From Spartobacteria bacterium (GTDB taxonomy: Bacteria; Verrucomicrobiota; Verrucomicrobiia; Chthoniobacterales; UBA10450), in the NCBI GenBank assembly GCA_021324035.1, contig JAJPJU010000288.1, positions 1-11,918 on the forward strand: a DNA stretch of 11,918 nucleotides. The letters run 5' to 3'. A program made the translations under genes and the position numbers. The notes beneath the pieces were generated by a model. The model saw only the letters and a program-made list of their open reading frames with translations, did no database searches and was not told the DNA's origin. This document shows positions 6,147 to 11,918 of the stretch, piece by piece. The stretch's first letter is position 1, and each line of letters starts with the position of its first letter.

Positions 6147-7670
6147 TTAGTGGCGAAAATGCCGAATCCCGGTGAAGATCATCGCCATTTTGCGTTCGTC
6201 CGCGGCCGCAATCACTTCCTTGTCGCGGACCGAGCCACCCGGTTGAATCGCGCAGGTTGCGCCGGCATCGGCGGCCGCGATTAACCCGTCGGGAAAGGGA
6301 AAGAACGCATCGCTGGCGACTGCACTGCCCTTCAGCGAAAGGCCGGCTTCATTCGCTTTCCAGATTGCGATCCGCGATGCATCGACCCGGGACATTTGTC
6401 CCGCACCGATTCCAAGTGTTCGATCCGAAGCGGCGTAAACGATTGCGTTCGATTTCACGTGCTTAACGACACGCCATCCAAACAACAACGCGTCCATCTC
6501 CTTTTTGGTCGGCTTGCGCTGGGTCACGATTTGTTCGGGATTCTCGGATGCGATATCCGAATCCTGGACCAGCAGCCCGCCGCAAACCGAGCGAATATCA
6601 ACCATCGGCCGCGCTTCGGCTGCGGACCTCGCGAGCCGGATGAGCCGCAGGTTCTTTTTCTTTTGCAAAAGCGCGCGCGCTTCAGTGTCAAAGTCCGGCG
6701 CGATAATTACTTCCGAGAAGATTTCGCTGATCGTTTTCGCAAGTTCTTCGGTGATCGCGCGATTGCAAACGATGATTCCACCGAACGGAGCCTGTTTATC
6801 GGTTGCGAACGCTTTCTCCCACGCTTTGCGAAGATCATTATCGGAGCCGACACCGCACGGATTGGTGTGCTTTAGAATCGCCACGGTCGGCTGCGAGAAT
6901 TCCGCGATCAGGTTCGTGGCCGCGCTGATGTCGAGGATGTTGTTAAAGGAAAGCTCTTTGCCGTGCAATTTCTCAAACTGGTGTTCGAAATCGCCATACA
7001 ATGCGGCGTTTTGGTGCGGATTTTCGCCGTAACGCAGTTTTGTAACCAGCGGCAGCGACAACGAGAACGATGCCTCGGTGATTTGTTCCCGGTTCAGGTA
7101 GTTTCCGATCGTGCGATCGTAGTCGGATGTCTTGATGAACGCCTTGATCGCAAGATGCTCGCGCAGTTTCAATGACGTCTCGCCATTGTTCTCGCGCATG
7201 TTTTCCAAAATCGAGTCGTAATCCGCCGGATCGACCACCACTGTGACCGATTCGTAGTTTTTTGCGGCGCTCCGGATCATCGATGGGCCGCCGATGTCGA
7301 TGTTTTCGATCGCCTCGGCCAGGGTGACGTCCGGTTTTTGGATCGTTTTCTCGAACGGATACAAATTGACGACGACCAGGTCGATCGGCTCGAATCCGCA
7401 TTCTTTGGCCTCGGCTTCGTGCTTGGCGTTGCCGCGTTTATAAAGCAGGCCGCCATGCACGCGCGGATGCAAAGTTTTTACGCGACCTTCCAAAACTTCC
7501 GGGAACGCCGTGAAACTGGAAATGTCGCGCACCGGAATTTTCTCTTTACGCAATAAATCGGCCGTTCCGCCGGTGGAAATAATGTCCACGCCCTGGCGCT
7601 CGAGCTCGCGGGCAAATTTGGCCACGCCGGTCTTGTCGGAAACGGAAATTAGAGCACGCGAGATTTTCAT
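6147..7670 (-). CDS. purH: Bifunctional AICAR formyltransferase / IMP cyclohydrolase
   Basis: 507 residues, the normal length. It catalyses the last two steps of de novo IMP synthesis: formylation of AICAR with 10-formyltetrahydrofolate, then ring closure. The N-terminal cyclohydrolase domain (about 1-190) shows SDKTG (11-15), STGGT (32-36) and VKTLHPRVHGG (64-74). The transformylase domain shows RYGENPHQ (213-220), the catalytic KHTNPCG (267-273, with K267 and H268), PFGGI (295-299), GAGQMSR (423-429), SDAFFPFPDG (453-462) and a C-terminal RHFRH. All expected motifs are present. There is no Shine-Dalgarno before the ATG at 7670. It follows the AraC gene by 76 bases on the same strand and may be co-transcribed with it or have its own promoter. 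Its stop codon touches that of the opposite gene. Confidence 0.98.
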   Translation of the reverse strand: MKISRALISVSDKTGVAKFARELERQGVDIISTGGTADLLRKEKIPVRDISSFTAFPEVLEGRVKTLHPRVHGGLLYKRGNAKHEAEAKECGFEPIDLVVVNLYPFEKTIQKPDVTLAEAIENIDIGGPSMIRSAAKNYESVTVVVDPADYDSILENMRENNGETSLKLREHLAIKAFIKTSDYDRTIGNYLNREQITEASFSLSLPLVTKLRYGENPHQNAALYGDFEHQFEKLHGKELSFNNILDISAATNLIAEFSQPTVAILKHTNPCGVGSDNDLRKAWEKAFATDKQAPFGGIIVCNRAITEELAKTISEIFSEVIIAPDFDTEARALLQKKKNLRLIRLARSAAEARPMVDIRSVCGGLLVQDSDIASENPEQIVTQRKPTKKEMDALLFGWRVVKHVKSNAIVYAASDRTLGIGAGQMSRVDASRIAIWKANEAGLSLKGSAVASDAFFPFPDGLIAAADAGATCAIQPGGSVRDKEVIAAADERKMAMIFTGIRHFRH

Positions 7671-7691
7671 GAGGAGCGTGAATTGCGAAAT

Positions 7692-7701
7692 CGTTGCAAC
7701 G
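7692..7701. promoter_or_regulatory. Perfect palindrome in the purH leader
   Basis: CGTTGCAACG is a 10-base perfect palindrome 22-31 bases upstream of the purH start. A second palindrome, AACCGGTT, is at 7713-7720. Either could be a protein binding site, but neither matches the PurR operator convincingly, and palindromes of this length can arise by chance. Confidence 0.2.
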
Positions 7702-7739
7702 TTACATCGTAAAACCGGTTCACGAATCTCGATTTACCG

Positions 7740-7756
7740 CGACCGTTCAGCGGTCG
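7740..7756 (-). other. Hairpin overlapping the AraC gene stop codon
   Basis: A 6-bp stem CGACCG / CGGTCG (7740-7745/7751-7756) with a 5-base loop overlaps the stop codon of the AraC-family gene (7747-7749). There is no T-run after it in the direction of transcription, so it is at best a weak terminator. Confidence 0.3.
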
Positions 7757-8685
7757 AGAATCACGTTCCTGGCCGCCGGGTACAAAACGGGACAGCAGCC
7801 AATCGTTTCGCAAAACGCTTTGCTGAAATGACTTAAGCTCGAATAACCGACCTCGGTTGCGGCTTCGGTGACATTGTAACGGCCGGTTCGGAGCAATTCA
7901 GCGGCGCGCTCCATCCGGAGCTTGCGAAGATATTGTGGAATCGTCAGCCCGACTTCGCGCGAGAACATGCGACTCAAATAAAACGGACTGCAACCAACTT
8001 CCTGCCCCAGCAATTCCAGGGTCAATGGGTTTACCAAGTCCCGCGCGACCAATTCTTTGGCGCGTTCGACTCGTTCCCGCGCGACGCGCTTTTGGCGCTG
8101 ACAGAAAAACTCCGAATCCTTCGGTTGGAAAAGAAAATGGGCCATCAATTCGAGCGCCTTGCTCTGGTACCAAAGAACTTGAGCAGCTTTCGAAACCGGA
8201 GGCGTCGCCAGATTTGCCACAACCCCGCGCTGCTCAATCGACATCGGCCGGATCGGACCGACCACGGCCTCGTTCTTGTCGCCAAAAATTACCCGCCGAA
8301 TCTGCGGTTCGAGATCGGCCTCGCTTTCGACAAATTGTTTCCGCAAATGATCACGGGAAAACTCGAGCGTCGCGAATTGATGATGGTCGTTGGCGCGACG
8401 TGATGCGGGCAGCGGTTCATCTCCAACCGCGTAATAACCGGCCGCCGCCGGCGTGTAGCTGACTTTGGCCGCGCTGCCGACCTCTCCACGACCATCAAGA
8501 TTTAAACAAAACTCGAGACTGCGCGGATGAAAGGTGCGGCCCCAGTTGAACGGCCGCGCCATTCGGAAATCGTGCCATTCCACAGCGACGCCCATGGATT
8601 CCACGTCGCCATAGAGCGGCCGCCACCCTTGCTTCACATCGCGCCAGGCGGCCTTTTCGGCCGCGCATTGAAAACTCATCGCCAT
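7747..8685 (-). CDS. AraC-family transcriptional regulator
   Basis: 312 residues from the ATG at 8685; a second ATG two codons later (8679) is equally possible. A longer start at 8793 would overlap the upstream DUF5996 gene by about 100 bases and is not supported. Residues about 30-120 form a probable cupin-like sensor region (SLEFCLNLDGRGEV, AAGYYAVGDEPLP). Residues about 206-301 carry the double helix-turn-helix domain: first helix pair around 221-243 (LTLELLGQEVGCSPFYLSRM) and second around 271-293 (NVTEAATEVGYSSLSHFSKAF). The usual ending G-x-x-P-x-x-Y-R reads GCCPVLYP, with a Cys pair and no Arg. The ligand is unknown. The start is 4 bases after the stop of the DUF5996 gene, so the two are likely translationally coupled. 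Confidence 0.92.
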   Translation of the reverse strand: MAMSFQCAAEKAAWRDVKQGWRPLYGDVESMGVAVEWHDFRMARPFNWGRTFHPRSLEFCLNLDGRGEVGSAAKVSYTPAAAGYYAVGDEPLPASRRANDHHQFATLEFSRDHLRKQFVESEADLEPQIRRVIFGDKNEAVVGPIRPMSIEQRGVVANLATPPVSKAAQVLWYQSKALELMAHFLFQPKDSEFFCQRQKRVARERVERAKELVARDLVNPLTLELLGQEVGCSPFYLSRMFSREVGLTIPQYLRKLRMERAAELLRTGRYNVTEAATEVGYSSLSHFSKAFCETIGCCPVLYPAARNVILDR

Positions 8686-8689
8686 CAAC

Positions 8690-9622
8690 TTACGAACGGG
8701 GGCGGCCCGAATGCAAGATTGGTTTCTTTTCCTCCAATGTCGCCCGGTCCCACTTTCCCAGGGTGGAGGCCGCGTCATAGGTGCTTTGGGCAAAATCCAG
8801 CAACGCCTCGTCTGGTGACTTGGCCGTCCGGACTGCTTCGTAAGGCAGGGTAAATTCTCGCAACTGACTATTATATGAAGCCGCGTCCGGGTTCACCTTT
8901 GCCTGGGCAAATCCCGGCGGCTCAGGATAAGAGTAAGAGTAAAAGAGTGCCTCCGGCATCACGTCCGCTCCGGGCCAAAATCCCAGACTGCTGACTTCCT
9001 GCGAATAAGCTTCGCGGGTGATCGCGTCCGGCAAATGTGGAATCCCGCCCGGATGCGGCGGCGCTTGTCGACCCGAAAACCGGGTCACCGCGAAATCGAA
9101 ACTCCCCCAAAAGAAGTGAACTGGACTGCATTTGCCGCAAAACCGGGACCGGAATTTTTTGAAAACTCGATCGGCCTGAACCAGAACGCGCCAAAATCGG
9201 TTAGCGTATTCGGCGTCGTAGGTCCGATGTTTGTCATCTTTTTCGAAAGGAATCGGATTCGCGATTTCATTCGGCGTCGTGTCGATCTTTACCGGCAATT
9301 CCAATTCATTCAGCGCGGCCATGACCGCGTTGTAAAACTCCGCGACCGTTTGTGGCTTGAGCTGAATCGCGCGCTGGCCGCCGTCACTCTTCAAAATGCG
9401 CAAATTGTGATCGATGAAATCGAATCGGATCTCAAACGTATCGGTGCCGTGGGGGATTGGCGATGTCGTGAGGCCGCGCGAAGTAACGTAAAGAGTGACG
9501 TGCCACGAATGATTGATCCATGGCGACAGGCTGAGCCTAATTTTGCCGACAACTTGCGTCCACATGTGCAGGGTTGCGCAAGTGTCTTTCCAATCCGCGT
9601 AATTTAATTCCGGCCAAGTCAT
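8690..9622 (-). CDS. DUF5996 family protein
   Basis: 310 residues, about full length for the family. Recognised from conserved blocks: WPELNYADWKDTCATLHMWT (3-22), VGKIRL (25-30), NHSWHVTLYVTSRGLTT (37-53), FDFIDHNL (67-74), PVHFFWGSFDFAVTRFSGR (167-185), SQEVSSLGFWPG (207-218) and FYSYSYPEP (227-235). The family has no established biochemical role. It is rich in Trp, His and Phe and lacks a signal peptide or membrane helix, so probably a soluble cytoplasmic protein. The start is supported by AGGA 8 bases upstream. It is the first gene of a minus-strand unit with an AraC regulator 4 bases downstream, so the pair may be induced together or the regulator may control this gene. Confidence 0.9.
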   Translation of the reverse strand: MTWPELNYADWKDTCATLHMWTQVVGKIRLSLSPWINHSWHVTLYVTSRGLTTSPIPHGTDTFEIRFDFIDHNLRILKSDGGQRAIQLKPQTVAEFYNAVMAALNELELPVKIDTTPNEIANPIPFEKDDKHRTYDAEYANRFWRVLVQADRVFKKFRSRFCGKCSPVHFFWGSFDFAVTRFSGRQAPPHPGGIPHLPDAITREAYSQEVSSLGFWPGADVMPEALFYSYSYPEPPGFAQAKVNPDAASYNSQLREFTLPYEAVRTAKSPDEALLDFAQSTYDAASTLGKWDRATLEEKKPILHSGRPRS

Positions 9623-9630
9623 ATTCCTTT

Positions 9631-9634
9631 TCCT
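9631..9634 (-). promoter_or_regulatory. Shine-Dalgarno for the DUF5996 gene
   Basis: AGGA on the minus strand ends 8 bases before the ATG at 9622, in a purine-rich stretch (CAGGAAAAGGAAT). It supports this start. Confidence 0.6.
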
Positions 9635-9662
9635 GTTCCACTCGCTCCCTACTGCACCCTAA

Positions 9663-9687
9663 ACGCAAAAGCGTCGCCAGGCGCGAC
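9663..9687. other. Two small adjacent hairpins
   Basis: ACGC-AAAA-GCGT (9663-9674) overlaps GTCGC-CAGGC-GCGAC (9673-9687). They lie in the leader of the DUF5996 gene on the minus strand. Their role is not clear; the overlap means only one can form at a time. Confidence 0.3.
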
Positions 9688-9710
9688 CTGTTTATAGATC
9701 ATCATTATCG

Positions 9711-9820
9711 AACGGCGCAGCTCCATCGGAGCGGCACGAATCTATTCATATATGATGTCGCTCCCACGGAGCTGGGCAGGCCGACTGAACTTCTATAAAC
9801 ATTTCGCGCCTCACGGCGCT
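9711..9820. repeat. Run of three related small hairpins
   Basis: Three short palindromes share a form: GCTCC-ATC-GGAGC (9720-9732), GCTCC-CAC-GGAGC (9760-9772) and GCGCC-TCAC-GGCGC (9806-9819). The second and third also share flanks (ATGTCGCTCC... and ATTTCGCGCC..., both followed by ACGG and GCT), so they look like diverged copies of one unit of about 40-46 bases. It fills much of the gap between the DUF5996 gene and the next minus-strand gene. Confidence 0.65.
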
Positions 9821-9869
9821 CCTCGGACGTCGCTCAGTTCGCGAAACTAAGACGCAGAGGAAAGATCGT

Positions 9870-10616
9870 TCACCGATTAATATAGTCCGAAAACGATTGG
9901 CGCACGCGCTGGAACATATCGCTCGCCTCATCCTGGGCCCGGTGAAAATATCCGCGCATCTTTTGTCGCACTCCGTACAACGGGCCGTGCTCCTCGTCGT
10001 CGCCCTGCTGCTGCTCGTCGTTCGCCACTTCTTCGTCCTGGTGTTCGTGCCGAGGACGCTCGCGATAAACGTGTTCTTCGGTTGCAACATCGTTCATCGT
10101 CGTGCCGGCGAACATTCCTTCCGTCCGCGTGACATTGCCGCGATTCGCACCGATGTGAATCGTGCCGACCGGTTGACCGTTCACCTCGTGCAAAGTCACG
10201 ATCCAGACTGGGTCGCCATGCGGATCGGTGCGAAGGGTGTAACTGGCCGAATCAAATCGCATTCCGGATTTGTCCGCGATGTGGCTGGCTACTTGAAACG
10301 CGCCGCTCGAATCCAAATTCAACCGCGTGGTGTTAATCGTCGCGCCTTCGGCCGATCCGACGACTGAGCTCGGCCGATCGGACACGACTTGCCCATTGCG
10401 GACGTCGACTTCGCGAAAACCGCCGCGATCGGCGACGACAATTTTCCAAATCTTCGGTTGGGGTGAGCCATGCGTGCCGGTCACAGACACGACGTGATTC
10501 ACGGCATCGCGATTCGAATGAACCCCGAGCACGCGGAGGGCGTCGTAAGCGGTGAATTGTTCCTGGGCGAGAGCCGGCGTCGCGCAGATGACCAGCGCAA
10601 CCAATATTTTCCACAT
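9870..10616 (-). CDS. Secreted protein of unknown function with acidic C-terminal region
   Basis: 248 residues from the ATG at 10616, chosen because it gives a signal peptide at once (MWKILVALVICATPALA-QE). An ATG at 10652 would add 12 residues and still leave a possible signal; one at 10742 gives an unlikely 42-residue leader. After the signal there are two similar stretches: PKIWKIVVADRGGFREVDVRNGQVV (from 54) and GDPVWIVTLHEVNGQPVGTIHIGANRGNV (from 134). Each has a W-I-V strand, a loop, a second strand and a G-x-V end, reminiscent of PepSY-like repeats; this is a weak resemblance. Residues 179-211 are highly charged and rich in Glu, Asp, Gln and His. The last 35 residues are an amphipathic helix-like tail (HRAQDEASDMFQRVRQSF). 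No family is recognised with confidence. Confidence 0.72.
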   Translation of the reverse strand: MWKILVALVICATPALAQEQFTAYDALRVLGVHSNRDAVNHVVSVTGTHGSPQPKIWKIVVADRGGFREVDVRNGQVVSDRPSSVVGSAEGATINTTRLNLDSSGAFQVASHIADKSGMRFDSASYTLRTDPHGDPVWIVTLHEVNGQPVGTIHIGANRGNVTRTEGMFAGTTMNDVATEEHVYRERPRHEHQDEEVANDEQQQGDDEEHGPLYGVRQKMRGYFHRAQDEASDMFQRVRQSFSDYINR

Positions 10617-10692
10617 GCGCCAGACTGAACATTGGTTTTGCGCACTGTCCATCGCTTTCGCGACGGCCAAGTCGACTCTCGTGCTGCCTGTC

Positions 10693-10714
10693 CGCCGTAG
10701 CCTCCCCGAAGGCG
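10693..10714. repeat. Possible GTAG-containing hairpin
   Basis: CGCC (10693-10696) can pair with GGCG (10711-10714) around a loop that begins with GTAG. The stem is only four pairs, so this could be a remnant of a repeat or chance. It lies in the leader of the secreted-protein gene. Confidence 0.25.
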
Positions 10715-10756
10715 CAGCGATTGCTTTTCCGATCATCGTCACTTAATTGAACGCAA

Positions 10757-10782
10757 TTGTAGGAGACGTTGTGAGCGTCACC
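10757..10782 (+). repeat. Single REP-like hairpin (half element)
   Basis: TTGTAG (10757-10762) is followed by a hairpin GACGTT-GTG-AGCGTC (10765-10779, one G-T pair), extended by outer G-C pairs past one mismatch. It matches the left half of the doublet elements, but no second hairpin or CTAC follows. It lies between two divergent genes. Confidence 0.5.
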
Positions 10783-10830
10783 TTTATTTAGATAGAACCG
10801 AACGACTTCCCCGAAGTTTCGTTTCTGGCG

Positions 10831-11238
10831 ATGAAGAAAGCCCAACTCCAGTTTACCAGCCACACGGCCAACCTGGCAATGATGCGCGACTTTGTGCGCA
10901 CATTCGTCAACGACTTTCCATTTTCAGAGAAGGACCGCGTGCTGATGGTTCTCGGAATCGACGAAGCCTGCACCAATATCATTCGATACGCCTACGCCAT
11001 GCGGGACGATCAACCGATTCGATTGTCCATCGAACCCCTGCGCGACTGCATCCGCATTCGATTGCGGGATTATGGAGAGCCGATCTATAAATCTTTGAAC
11101 GCGATCGGCGCCAACCGTCCCAAGCCGGGCGGCCGCGGGATCAAGTTCATGCGCCAGATCTTCGACAAGGTTGAGTACTGTTACAAACCGCGCGGGACCG
11201 AATTGGTCCTCACCAGATGCTGGAGGCGGCCATCGTGA
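10831..11238 (+). CDS. RsbW-like anti-sigma factor / serine-protein kinase (HATPase_c_2)
   Basis: 135 residues, typical for single-domain GHKL kinases of the RsbW/SpoIIAB type. Such proteins bind an alternative sigma factor and phosphorylate a STAS-domain antagonist. ATP-site motifs: N box IDEACTNIIRYAY (43-55, with E45 and N49), G1 box RDYGEP (79-84) and G2 region GGRGIKFMRQIFD (100-112), followed by GTELVLTR (122-129). The N-terminal stretch (QFTSHTANLAMMRDFV) fits the family start, so 10831 is preferred despite no clear Shine-Dalgarno. No sigma factor, STAS protein or PP2C phosphatase is encoded nearby, so its partners must be elsewhere. It precedes ruvB by 51 bases. Confidence 0.9.
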   Translation: MKKAQLQFTSHTANLAMMRDFVRTFVNDFPFSEKDRVLMVLGIDEACTNIIRYAYAMRDDQPIRLSIEPLRDCIRIRLRDYGEPIYKSLNAIGANRPKPGGRGIKFMRQIFDKVEYCYKPRGTELVLTRCWRRPS

Positions 11239-11256
11239 TTGGTGAAACGAGATTGA

Positions 11257-11276
11257 CCCGGCGTTAAGACGCTGGG
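11257..11276 (+). other. Hairpin between the anti-sigma gene and ruvB
   Basis: An 8-bp stem CCCGGCGT / ACGCTGGG (one G-T pair) with tetraloop TAAG. It lies 13 bases before the ruvB start and has no following T-run, so it may be a weak terminator or affect ruvB translation. Confidence 0.4.
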
Positions 11277-11289
11277 CTATTGTTCAACG

Positions 11290-11918
11290 ATGCCAGCGAC
11301 CAAAATGAAACCGCCCGAACCGGATCCCGCGTTCGAAATGTCGCTGCGTCCGCCAATGTTCAGCGAGTTCACCGGCCAGGTGAAAGTGCGCGAGCGTTTG
11401 GAATTGATGGTGGAAGCCGCCAAGAAACGCGGCGACGTGCTCGAACATGTTTTGTTGAGCGGACCGTCAGGCCTCGGCAAAACCACCCTCGCCTACATTA
11501 TCGCCAACGCGATGGGCGTAAGCGTGAAAAACACCAGTGGCCCCGTGATCGAAAAAGCGGGCGAGCTCGCCGGTTTGCTCACCAGTTTGGAAAAAGGCGA
11601 TGTCCTTTTCATCGACGAGATCCATCGGCTGCAGCCGACGATCGAGGAATATCTGTATCCCGCGATGGAGGACTACCGGCTCGACATCATTATCGATCAG
11701 GGCCCGCAGGCGCGGAGTCTGCGTTTGCAGCTGCCGAAATTCACGCTGGTCGGCGCGACCACTCGCGCCGGCATGGTCAGCGCGCCGTTGCGATCCCGGT
11801 TCGGAATGACAGCGCGGCTCGACTATTACGCCGCCGATGAAATGCAGAAGATCATTCTGCGCAGCGCGCGGCTACTCGGCGTCGATATCGATCCGGCGGG
11901 CGCGGCGGAAATTGCCGC
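11290..11918 (+). CDS. ruvB: Holliday junction branch-migration helicase RuvB, 5' part
   Basis: The first 209 residues are visible; the gene runs off the window. RuvB is the hexameric AAA+ motor that drives branch migration with RuvA at recombination and replication-fork intermediates. Motifs: Walker A GPSGLGKTT (58-66), SGPVIEKAGELAGLL (83-97), Walker B LFIDEIHR (106-113), EEYLYPAMEDYRLDI (119-133), sensor 1 GATTRAG (155-161) and arginine-finger region LRSRFG (167-172). Walker A has Ser in place of the usual second Pro (GPPGLGKT), which should be tolerated. An alternative ATG at 11305 would remove five residues; 11290 is chosen as the longer reading, and neither has a strong Shine-Dalgarno. 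The neighbour is an anti-sigma kinase, not ruvA or ruvC. Confidence 0.97.
   Translation, partial: MPATKMKPPEPDPAFEMSLRPPMFSEFTGQVKVRERLELMVEAAKKRGDVLEHVLLSGPSGLGKTTLAYIIANAMGVSVKNTSGPVIEKAGELAGLLTSLEKGDVLFIDEIHRLQPTIEEYLYPAMEDYRLDIIIDQGPQARSLRLQLPKFTLVGATTRAGMVSAPLRSRFGMTARLDYYAADEMQKIILRSARLLGVDIDPAGAAEIA

Noticed and set aside
6396..7032. Plus-strand reading frames of 159 and 175 codons
   Set aside because: They are antisense to purH, which has every expected motif, and their translations resemble no family.
7692..7701. PurR-type operator before purH
   Set aside because: The palindrome CGTTGCAACG has a GC centre and lacks the flanking pattern of known PurR sites; kept only as a low-confidence palindrome.
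8686..8793. Longer start for the AraC-family gene
   Set aside because: It would overlap the DUF5996 coding region by about 100 bases, and the added residues do not resemble the family.
9035..9607. Plus-strand frame of 190 codons
   Set aside because: It is antisense to the DUF5996 gene, whose conserved blocks cover the same stretch.
9897..10367. Plus-strand frame of 156 codons
   Set aside because: It is antisense to the secreted-protein gene, which has a signal peptide and a coherent composition; the plus-strand translation has no recognisable domain.
11280..11840. Frame of 186 codons on the plus strand
   Set aside because: It is Arg-rich and lies in another frame over ruvB, which carries all the AAA+ motifs.

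Overview
The window is a moderately GC-rich bacterial chromosome segment of ordinary single genes and short transcription units, with most gaps filled by palindromic repeats. Protein character (M3 and M28 peptidases, a DUF5996 protein, an RsbW-type kinase, RuvB), scarce Shine-Dalgarno sites and the style of the intergenic repeats suggest a soil Verrucomicrobiota of the Chthoniobacterales/Udaeobacter type. That placement is inference from recognition; no rRNA or phylogenetic marker comparison was possible.

Layout. Positions 1-2987 (+): the 3' part of an M3 zinc oligopeptidase, then a secreted M28 metallopeptidase with a PA-type insert. 3211-4631 (+): a PAPS-dependent sulfotransferase and a seven-helix membrane protein. 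4794-6146 (+): a 66-residue two-helix membrane protein and a membrane-anchored protein joining a trypsin/HtrA-like domain that has lost its catalytic triad to a TonB C-terminal domain. 9622-6147 (-): a DUF5996 protein, an AraC-family regulator starting 4 bases after it, and purH, which abuts the preceding plus-strand gene tail to tail with no spacer. 10616-9870 (-): a secreted protein of unknown function with an acidic C-terminal region. 10831-11918 (+): an RsbW-like anti-sigma kinase and the 5' part of ruvB.

The most interesting non-coding signal is a family of small elements with the layout GTAG, hairpin, spacer, hairpin, CTAC (1231-1298, 3022-3072, 3095-3160, 4643-4704), with a probable single-hairpin relative at 10757-10782. 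Stem sequences differ among copies but stay paired, so the structure and the GTAG feet are conserved rather than the sequence. This is the architecture of REP doublets (BIME/REPIN), which in other bacteria are mobilised by RAYT (TnpA-REP) transposases; no such transposase lies in the window. A nested 136-base palindrome (3970-4105) and a run of three related hairpins (9711-9820) look like two further repeat families.

The genes do not form one pathway. PurH (purine synthesis) and RuvB (recombination) are housekeeping; the peptidases, sulfotransferase and envelope proteins are accessory. I see no defence system, prophage, CRISPR array, tRNA or rRNA. The closest thing to an undescribed system is the repeat family plus the dead-protease/TonB fusion.
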